From the NCBI GenBank assembly GCA_023246985.1, contig JAHFHJ010000027.1:1-10087 (forward strand): 10,087 bases of DNA, written 5' to 3'. The DNA is from Candidatus Omnitrophota bacterium. Its GTDB lineage: Bacteria > Omnitrophota > Omnitrophia > Omnitrophales > Aquincolibacteriaceae. Both the position numbers and the translations under genes were made by a program. This document shows positions 1-5,230 of the stretch, in pieces (position 1 is the stretch's first letter; each line of letters begins with the position of its first letter). The notes under the pieces are model-generated. The model saw nothing but the letters and a program-made list of their open reading frames with translations, made no database searches and was not told the DNA's origin.

Positions 1-7
1 TTACACC

Positions 8-131
8 TAATACCGTTCTCCATTTGATTCTATCCCGACTTTAATTTTCTCTTCACGAACGGTAGTCGGGATTGCCCCAATTTCAACTTCGTTAAAATTG
101 ATAGGTATTGGGACTAAGGGTTAACGGTATT
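8..131 (+). repeat. Structured intergenic repeat, copy A (full length)
   Basis: The left part (8-78) matches 3344-3414 with only four differences, and the right end (about 99-119) is shared with copy B. Hairpin 1 is ATCCCGACT (32-40) with AGTCGGGAT (64-72). Hairpin 2 is CAATTT/C/AAC (78-87) with GTT/A/AAATTG (91-100), nine pairs with one mismatch. The outer ends AATACC (9-14) and GGTATT (104-109) can also pair. Unlike copy B, this copy is followed by AACGGTATT (123-131), a perfect 9-bp inverse of AATACCGTT (9-17). TAA at 8-10 could be the stop of a gene entering from the left (last codons Tyr-Thr), as it is for copy B, but only seven bases of that gene would be visible. No transposase is near, so it is a non-autonomous or structural element; its function is unknown. 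Confidence 0.88.
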
Positions 132-168
132 GTACCGCATACTCATAAATTCGAATGTCATGCGGTAC
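132..168. other. 9-bp perfect inverted repeat next to copy A
   Basis: GTACCGCAT (132-140) is the exact reverse complement of ATGCGGTAC (160-168), with a 19-base loop that itself contains the palindrome ATTCGAAT (149-156). It starts one base after the right terminal inverse of copy A. No T-run follows on either strand, so it is not a standard intrinsic terminator. It could be an operator-like dyad or an extension of the repeat structure. Confidence 0.5.
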
Positions 169-559
169 TAATTATCAATGAAATCCTCGAACTTGCATCT
201 CCACCTACTAACAGAACGATACCCCAACTAGCAAAGCTTGTCAAGCTTAGTATGCTTTAATCCACTATCCCTAGAGCAACCCCACTACCCCTAGAAACAC
301 CTCCCTATTGGGAAAACAAGGCCCAAAGATGAAAACCTGCGCCGGGAAGATTTCTTTGCCTTCCATATATACGGCTTCTCTACTGTTGCCTTGAGCCAAA
401 ATCTTCTCGATTTTACACTCTGATCTTAGAGTCGATCGTCCCCGGAAAAAGGGAGCCTAAGAAAAGGTCCGTTCATGACAAACTCTTATGGAAAATTGAG
501 GCCCTTGCTTTTTCGGACGGGTCGCGCTTAGGGAATGAGCGCGTGAGGCATGATGGGTT
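169..559. other. Non-coding stretch, no gene recognised
   Basis: I see no convincing coding frame or recognisable RNA here. Small structures are present: a 15-base perfect odd palindrome AAGCTTG-T-CAAGCTT (234-248); an imperfect tandem pair of 20-base units at 262-281 and 282-301 (16 of 20 identical); and an inverted repeat CGCGCT/AGCGCG (523-528 and 538-543, 9-base loop) 17 bases past the stop of the GT2 gene. The last could mark that gene's 3' end but lacks a T-tract. Short matches at 221-230 and 276-294 resemble the copy C hairpin arm near 7148-7166 and may be decayed repeat pieces. Confidence 0.5.
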
Positions 560-1267
560 TTATTTCTTGAATCGATACTTGATCAGGGTCCAGGCGGCTT
601 CGATAAAATCCCTGCCCCCAATTTTTTTTCCCTCCCTGACCGTCCGCCCCCGATAACAGATCGGCAATTCCACGATGCGGACTCCTTTCCGGGCCAAAAG
701 CGCGATGGCTTCCGGATCGAATTCAAATCGCTCGGATCGCAATCTCAATGCTTTCAGGAGGTCGGCTCTAAAAACTTTGTAACCGCCTTCCATATCCGTG
801 AGGCTTAGTCCATACAAAAGATTGGTGAGCCGGGTGAGCGTTTTATTCGCAAGCCAACTCAACAACGTCATGTTTTGAGGATGCCTGGCTTTTAAAAACC
901 GGCTGCCGCAAACGACATCTGCTTCTCCTTGGAGCAGCGGCTCTAATAATTTCGGGATGTCATTGGGATCATATTCCATATCCCCATCCTGGATGAGAAT
1001 GAAATCACCCTGAGAGCACTGAATTCCCTTTCGAATGGAAACGGACTTTCCGCGATGGATGTCATTTCTGAACAACCGGACTTCTTTTCCTTCACGAAGG
1101 CTTTGTGCCTGGATCCCCGCGGCTTTTTCATAAGTTTTATCGATCGAGGCGTCATCAATAATAATAAGCTCATACTCAAGGGGGTATTGGGCCGATTGGA
1201 CATAGCGGAGGATCTCGGTAATGGTATTATCCTCATTAAAAATTGGAATAATGATGGACAGTTTCAT
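560..1267 (-). CDS. GT2 glycosyltransferase, polyprenyl/dolichol-phosphate sugar synthase type
   Basis: The 235-residue product looks like a cytoplasmic GT-A enzyme that moves a sugar from a nucleotide donor (GDP-mannose or UDP-glucose in characterised relatives) to a polyprenyl phosphate. Visible motifs, numbered from the ATG, are IIIPIFNE (5-12), IIIDDASIDKT (35-45), HRGKSVSIRKG (71-81), the DGD metal-binding motif (94-96) followed by MEYDP, then GSRFL, TDMEGGYKVFRADLLKAL, FEFDPEAIALLARKG and a C-terminal basic VREGKKI stretch. This is the DPM1/DPG-synthase-like pattern. There is no C-terminal membrane pair, so it is the short soluble form. The ATG at 1267 is preferred because the family starts right at the first beta-strand; a GTG at 1285 would add six residues. 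Neither start has a Shine-Dalgarno. It is divergent from the TMTC-like gene, and two GT-C enzymes that commonly use lipid-linked sugars are close by. Sugar identity cannot be read from sequence. Confidence 0.88.
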   Translation of the reverse strand: MKLSIIIPIFNEDNTITEILRYVQSAQYPLEYELIIIDDASIDKTYEKAAGIQAQSLREGKEVRLFRNDIHRGKSVSIRKGIQCSQGDFILIQDGDMEYDPNDIPKLLEPLLQGEADVVCGSRFLKARHPQNMTLLSWLANKTLTRLTNLLYGLSLTDMEGGYKVFRADLLKALRLRSERFEFDPEAIALLARKGVRIVELPICYRGRTVREGKKIGGRDFIEAAWTLIKYRFKK

Positions 1268-1276
1268 TGGGTTGGG

Positions 1277-1305
1277 ATTATACACCGGAGAAAGCGGAAG
1301 CGGAA
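1277..1305 (-). promoter_or_regulatory. Candidate promoter of the GT2 gene, near-leaderless
   Basis: On the minus strand a perfect TATAAT (1282-1277) lies 17 bases downstream of a weak TTCCGC (1305-1300). Only nine bases separate the -10 hexamer from the ATG at 1267, so transcription would start at or within a few bases of the start codon. That fits the absence of a Shine-Dalgarno. The -35 is poor, so this rests on the -10 box and its placement. Confidence 0.4.
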
Positions 1306-1357
1306 CGGCGAAGATAGCTTAGGCGACGAAGAGGATTGGTCGATAACTTTAGGAAAT

Positions 1358-1361
1358 GGAG
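1358..1361 (+). promoter_or_regulatory. Ribosome binding site of the TMTC-like gene
   Basis: GGAG ends five bases before the ATG at 1367. It decides the start: the open frame runs upstream to 1055, but that part overlaps the GT2 gene antisense and encodes nothing family-like, whereas residue 1 from 1367 leads straight into a signal-anchor-like hydrophobic segment. Confidence 0.65.
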
Positions 1362-1366
1362 AATAC

Positions 1367-3346
1367 ATGAAACGGATTTCATGGCGTTGGCGATGGGGAC
1401 TGTTGGCGGGGCTTGCGCTTCTCGTCTATCTTCCGGCCCTTCGCGGGGGCTTCATCTGGGACGATGATGCCTACGTCACAAGCAATCTGGCTTTAAGAAC
1501 ATGGCGGGGGTTGTGGGAGATCTGGTTCCATCCCGCGCGCCTGGTCCAATATTATCCCATGACCTTCACCAGCCTCTGGATCAATTATCACCTCGGAGGG
1601 CTTGATCCTCTCGGTTACCATGCGGTGAATGTGCTTCTCCATGCCATGAACAGCCTTCTTGTATGGCGTCTTCTCGAACGCCTCGAAGTTCCGGGAGCGC
1701 GGTTCGTCTGTCTCCTTTTTCTGCTCCACCCCGTGAATGTCGAGTCCGTCGCTTGGATCACGGAGCGGAAAAACGTTCTTTCCGGATTTTTTTACCTCGC
1801 CTCATTTCTTTCCTACCTCCGCTTCAGAGAAGAAAAAACAGCGCGGGGGCGGTGGTATTTCATCTCCCTAACTCTTTTTTTGGGGGCGCTCCTCAGCAAG
1901 ACCGTGACCGCCACTTTGCCGGTCGCATTATTGCTCGTCCTATGGTGGAAAGAGGGACGGCTCTCCCGGAAGGAGTTCCTTCGCTTGATCCCGTTTTTCG
2001 GGATTGCGGCGGCTTTGAGCGCCATTACGGTGGCTTTTGAGCGCGGCCACATGGTCTCGCTTGCGACGAACGAATGGAATTTCTCGCCCGCGGACCGGCT
2101 CCTGATCGCGGGCCGCGCCCTTTGGTTCTATCTTGGGAAACTTCTCTGGCCCCACCCTTCAACCTTGATGTTCATTTATCCTCGCTGGAATATCGACCCG
2201 TCCGTTTTCTGGCAATGGGGTTTCCCTTCATCCTTTGTTCTGCTGCTGGTGGTTCTGGGGATGTTTCGGAACCGATGGGGACGCGGACCTTTGACATGTT
2301 TTGCGCTGTTCTTTGTGACGCTCCTCCCCGCGATCGGTTTTAGAGATTTTTTTCCCATGCGCTTTTCTTTTGTGGCGGATCACTTTCAGTACCTTGCGAC
2401 CCTCGCGCCTCTGGCGTGCGCGGCCGCGGCGGCCCGGGCCGCTTTTAAAAAACATCCGCGCGCGGGAATAGCGCTCGGCATCGCGCTTCTGGTCCTTTTC
2501 GGCGCTTTTAGCTGGAAACAATGCGGATCCTACAAAGACCTGGAAACCTTATGGCGGGATACTCTTGCGAAGAATCCGGACGCCTGGATGGCGCAAAACA
2601 ACATGGGCGTGGAGTTGTTACGCCTCGAAAAAAATGCGGAGGCGATGAAATATTTTGTGGAGGCCATCCGCCTCAAACCCGATTTTTCCGATCCCTACAA
2701 TAACATCGGAGGACTGCTGTCGGTCCAGGGACAACACAAAGATGCTGCGTCTTTTTATGAGAAGGCGATCCGCTTCCAGCCGAATTCCCCGGATGTTTTG
2801 GTGAATTACGGCACGACGCTTCTTGACCTTGGGAAAACCGACGAGGCCATCCGTGCTTATCTGAAAGCTATCGAAATAAACCCCACTCATGCGGACGCCC
2901 ATTACAATCTCGGAAATGCTCTGTTAATTAAAGGAGAAACGGAGAACGCCATTCGCCGGTACCGGGAAGCTTTGGCGCTCAATCCGGAATACGCGGATGC
3001 CTGTGTCAACCTTGCTTTTGCCCTGACCAAGCTCGGCCCCTCCGATGAACCCTTCTCTCTTTATGCAAAGGCCCTCAAGCTTAACCCGAAACACGCGATG
3101 GGTCATAACAATCTTGCCAATCTCCTGGGAAGACTGAAACGGCCAGGCGAGGCGGATCGTCATTACCGAGAAGCGATCCGTCTCGAGCCGAATATCGTTC
3201 TTTTCCGCCTCAATTACGCTTCTTTCCTCGAAGGAAATGGAAGAACCAATGAAGCTTTGGAGCAATACAATGAGGTCGTGCGCATCGATCCCAAGAACCG
3301 CGAAGCCCAAAGAAACTTGCGCCGTATCGCCTTCCAGCCGTTCTAA
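1367..3346 (+). CDS. TMTC-like GT-C membrane protein with C-terminal TPR array
   Basis: The 659-residue product has two halves. Residues 1-390 form a multi-pass membrane domain with an acidic FIWDDDAYV motif (29-37) just after the first helix, where GT-C enzymes carry catalytic acids in the first extracytoplasmic loop. It also has HPVNVESVAWITERKN (121-136), resembling the HPIHTEAVAGIVGR signature of animal TMTC O-mannosyltransferases, and a DUF1736-like stretch near 255-276 (KLLWPHPSTLMFIYP). Residues 403-641 are seven TPRs whose N/D/E/K/Q-P boundary residues fall exactly every 34 positions (403, 437, 471, 505, 539, 573, 607, 641), so the solenoid has no indels. By analogy it may transfer a sugar from a lipid carrier to protein acceptors outside the cytoplasm, with the TPRs holding the acceptor; no bacterial activity is assumed. 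It is divergent from the GT2 gene that could make the donor. Its TAA stop (3344-3346) is the first triplet of repeat copy B. Confidence 0.85.
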   Translation: MKRISWRWRWGLLAGLALLVYLPALRGGFIWDDDAYVTSNLALRTWRGLWEIWFHPARLVQYYPMTFTSLWINYHLGGLDPLGYHAVNVLLHAMNSLLVWRLLERLEVPGARFVCLLFLLHPVNVESVAWITERKNVLSGFFYLASFLSYLRFREEKTARGRWYFISLTLFLGALLSKTVTATLPVALLLVLWWKEGRLSRKEFLRLIPFFGIAAALSAITVAFERGHMVSLATNEWNFSPADRLLIAGRALWFYLGKLLWPHPSTLMFIYPRWNIDPSVFWQWGFPSSFVLLLVVLGMFRNRWGRGPLTCFALFFVTLLPAIGFRDFFPMRFSFVADHFQYLATLAPLACAAAAARAAFKKHPRAGIALGIALLVLFGAFSWKQCGSYKDLETLWRDTLAKNPDAWMAQNNMGVELLRLEKNAEAMKYFVEAIRLKPDFSDPYNNIGGLLSVQGQHKDAASFYEKAIRFQPNSPDVLVNYGTTLLDLGKTDEAIRAYLKAIEINPTHADAHYNLGNALLIKGETENAIRRYREALALNPEYADACVNLAFALTKLGPSDEPFSLYAKALKLNPKHAMGHNNLANLLGRLKRPGEADRHYREAIRLEPNIVLFRLNYASFLEGNGRTNEALEQYNEVVRIDPKNREAQRNLRRIAFQPF

Positions 3347-3454
3347 TACCGTTCTCCATTTGATTCTATCCCGACTTTGATTTTCTTTTCATGAACGGCA
3401 GTCGGGATTGCCCCATCCCGCCTCCGGGCGGGATGATAGGTATTGGGACTAAGG
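3344..3454 (+). repeat. Structured intergenic repeat, copy B, between convergent genes
   Basis: Same family and orientation as 8-119. Hairpin 1 is ATCCCGACT (3368-3376) with AGTCGGGAT (3400-3408). Hairpin 2 is CATCCCGCC (3414-3422), loop TCCG, GGCGGGATG (3427-3435), nine perfect pairs. Outer ends AATACC (3345-3350) and GGTATT (3439-3444) pair. The element starts with the TAA of the TMTC-like gene and contains, on the other strand, the TAG stop (3451-3449) of the GT39-like gene, so it occupies the whole convergent gap. It could act as a two-way transcript end, although no U-tract follows either hairpin. Confidence 0.92.
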
Positions 3455-5038
3455 CTGCTTTTTTAATACTTCGATGACAAAAAGAAGCGGCGTATGGTCG
3501 CGTTCGACGATGTAAAGGATCTTGCCGGGGAAGAGCCTGTGCCGTTCGAAGCGGGTGGTGGCCAAGAAAATATCCGGATCGGTCTGGACCATTTCGATCC
3601 GGTCCTTCGCGCCCGGTATTTGATCCAGATAATAACCCGTCTGGAATTCCTTCGCGGCATTCAAAACCCGTATCTTCCGGTGAAGTTCCGGCTGATAATG
3701 CTTGATCACCCAGAGGATGCCTTCCCGGTAAGAATTTCCCCAATAATCCGTTTCGTACTTTTCAGCCGCTTTTTTCAAACCTCCGGCAAGAATGCGATTG
3801 AAATAAACCGTCTGATAGGGATGCAGGGTTATCATGTCAAAGGCCGTGATACATAAAGACGCGCCAACCGCAAGGATGATCAGCGCCTTCCCCCACCGTT
3901 TCAGAGAGGAATGAAGCAATGCCGCGAAAGAGATCCCGCCTAAAATGGCCAGCTGCGGAATGATGAAAAGAAATTGCCGTCCTCCGTCATACCTCGGGCT
4001 ATTGAATAGGATCGCCGCACCCACGGGAAAAATGCATGTGAAGACAAGGTAGCCGATTTTGACCGTTTGGGTCTTGAGTTCCGGGCGGCGGATGATATAA
4101 ACGACCGCCGACAAGATTCCGGTCAAAAGCACTATAAAAAAGAATTCCGGCGACATGAGCAGCATGGACTTGATCACGAAATCCTTAGGAACCGCAGAAA
4201 CCAATTGATAACGTCCATTGAAAAAAACGGGCATGTTGTCATTGAGGCCCCATCTCGAACCCTTGACCATGGCTTTGAAAGGATTCGAAAGGGGGTCAAG
4301 TTGCGCCCACGGCCACCCCGCAAGCATGACAGGCCACGCGATCGCAAGGATCCAGCCAATGTTGCGGACAAGATCACGCAGAGTCCGCCATCGATCGTTT
4401 TTAAAAAATGATCGGGTCTGGATCCCCTGGTTTGCAAACCACAAGAACCACAAAACCGCCAGATACGGCAACAGGACTAAAATACCAACGTTGCGCAGGG
4501 CCGCTGTCAGCCCGAGAGAAATGCCCAACATGATGAGGCTCTTCGCCGGAAGTTTAGGGAGTTGGTCATAAGTAGAAATCAGATAATAAAGCGTCGTTAG
4601 GATCAAGGCGCTGAAAGGAGTGTCCACGGGATTGTTGAACATGTGACCGTAAAAAACGGGGTGAAGCGTCAGGAAAAGAGCCGAAAAAAAGCCCGCGAGA
4701 TCCCCGGCCATGTGCCGCGCGATCTTGTAGCTCATAAAAATAGTCCAGAGACCGAACAGGGCGCCTACCAGATGCCGGGTTTCGTAGACCCCGAAGGGAG
4801 AAAGGCGGCTCACTCCCTGCGCAAGGGTGTCAAAAAAACCGCCATAGAATATCAGGAACTCATGTTGGGTGGCGGCGGTGTCTTTAAAGAAGGACTGGTA
4901 CCACCGGATAATGAGTTCCCCGTAGGTCCGGTGGTATTCTTCATCCCAGGTGAGTCCGTAATCCCGGAAGGTTTTGAGAATCAGCGATAAAACAGCGCCG
5001 AAGAAGATTGCGATTAGAAGTGTCTTTTTTTTATTCAT
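3449..5038 (-). CDS. GT39/PMT-like integral membrane glycosyltransferase
   Basis: The 529-residue product is a polytopic GT-C fold enzyme of the PMT/ArnT-like type, which typically transfers a sugar from a polyprenyl-phosphate donor to an acceptor on the outer face of the inner membrane. Evidence: an N-terminal membrane helix (7-24) followed by LTWDEEYH (29-36), the acidic first-loop motif; TRHL (87-90), like the RH of PMT enzymes; HMFNNPVDTPF (132-142), matching the N-P-x-D-x-P pattern in this class; about ten hydrophobic segments; and a C-terminal soluble part from about 410 containing HPYQTVYFNRILAGG and YWGNSYREG. The ATG at 5038 precedes MNKKK, a usual membrane-protein start; no Shine-Dalgarno is visible and the codons after ATG include an A8 run. 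It is convergent with the TMTC-like gene. Its last codon and stop lie against repeat copy B, which may have reshaped the C-terminus. Acceptor (protein, lipid or glycan) is unknown. Confidence 0.82.
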   Translation of the reverse strand: MNKKKTLLIAIFFGAVLSLILKTFRDYGLTWDEEYHRTYGELIIRWYQSFFKDTAATQHEFLIFYGGFFDTLAQGVSRLSPFGVYETRHLVGALFGLWTIFMSYKIARHMAGDLAGFFSALFLTLHPVFYGHMFNNPVDTPFSALILTTLYYLISTYDQLPKLPAKSLIMLGISLGLTAALRNVGILVLLPYLAVLWFLWFANQGIQTRSFFKNDRWRTLRDLVRNIGWILAIAWPVMLAGWPWAQLDPLSNPFKAMVKGSRWGLNDNMPVFFNGRYQLVSAVPKDFVIKSMLLMSPEFFFIVLLTGILSAVVYIIRRPELKTQTVKIGYLVFTCIFPVGAAILFNSPRYDGGRQFLFIIPQLAILGGISFAALLHSSLKRWGKALIILAVGASLCITAFDMITLHPYQTVYFNRILAGGLKKAAEKYETDYWGNSYREGILWVIKHYQPELHRKIRVLNAAKEFQTGYYLDQIPGAKDRIEMVQTDPDIFLATTRFERHRLFPGKILYIVERDHTPLLFVIEVLKKQP

Positions 5039-5082
5039 AGGAGTGACGGAAACGCCTTAGGATTTTGACCCTTCGCCTTCAT

Positions 5083-5112
5083 CTTATACCCAACGAAATT
5101 GAATTTGCGGAA
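5083..5112 (-). promoter_or_regulatory. Weak candidate promoter of the GT39-like gene
   Basis: Minus-strand TATAAG (5088-5083) follows TTCCGC (5112-5107) at 18 bases, the same -35-like hexamer as at the GT2 candidate. It would give a leader of about 40 bases before the ATG at 5038. It overlaps the left arm of the palindromic element at 5087-5177. Evidence is limited to these hexamers. Confidence 0.22.
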
Positions 5113-5177
5113 GTCGGAGGCGAATCTGTAGAGGGAACGCGGCCCCAAAAAGTTCGCAATCCTAATTTCATTGGGTA
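5087..5177. repeat. Imperfect palindromic element (MITE- or REP-like)
   Basis: TACCCAACGAAATT (5087-5100) is the inverse of AATTTCATTGGGTA (5164-5177) with one mismatch in 14. Inside, TTGCGGAA (5105-5112) can pair with TTCGCAA (about 5153-5159) with one bulged base. The centre (5113-5152) is unpaired or weakly paired. It is 91 bases long, contains no ORF, and differs in sequence from the repeat family at 8, 3344 and 7106. It lies in the leader or promoter region of the GT39-like gene and downstream of the MFS/spermidine-synthase-like gene, so it may be a transcript-end structure or a miniature mobile element. Only one copy is in this window. Confidence 0.55.
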
Positions 5178-5230
5178 GAGACATCGGAGCTCCCATCGGG
5201 GTGCGCGGACCTGGAAAACCTCATGCTCCC

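Noticed and set aside
1055..1366. 5' extension of the TMTC-like frame by 104 codons
   Set aside because: It lies antisense within the GT2 gene, its translation has no family character, and a Shine-Dalgarno plus membrane start is at 1367.
3366..3743. Minus-strand frame of 125 codons through copy B
   Set aside because: It overlaps the GT39-like gene in another frame and its tail is translated repeat sequence.
5025..5032. Eight-base A/T run at the start of the GT39-like gene as a phase-variation tract
   Set aside because: Similar short runs occur in several genes here, it encodes the expected Lys-rich N-terminus, and there is no sign of frame switching.
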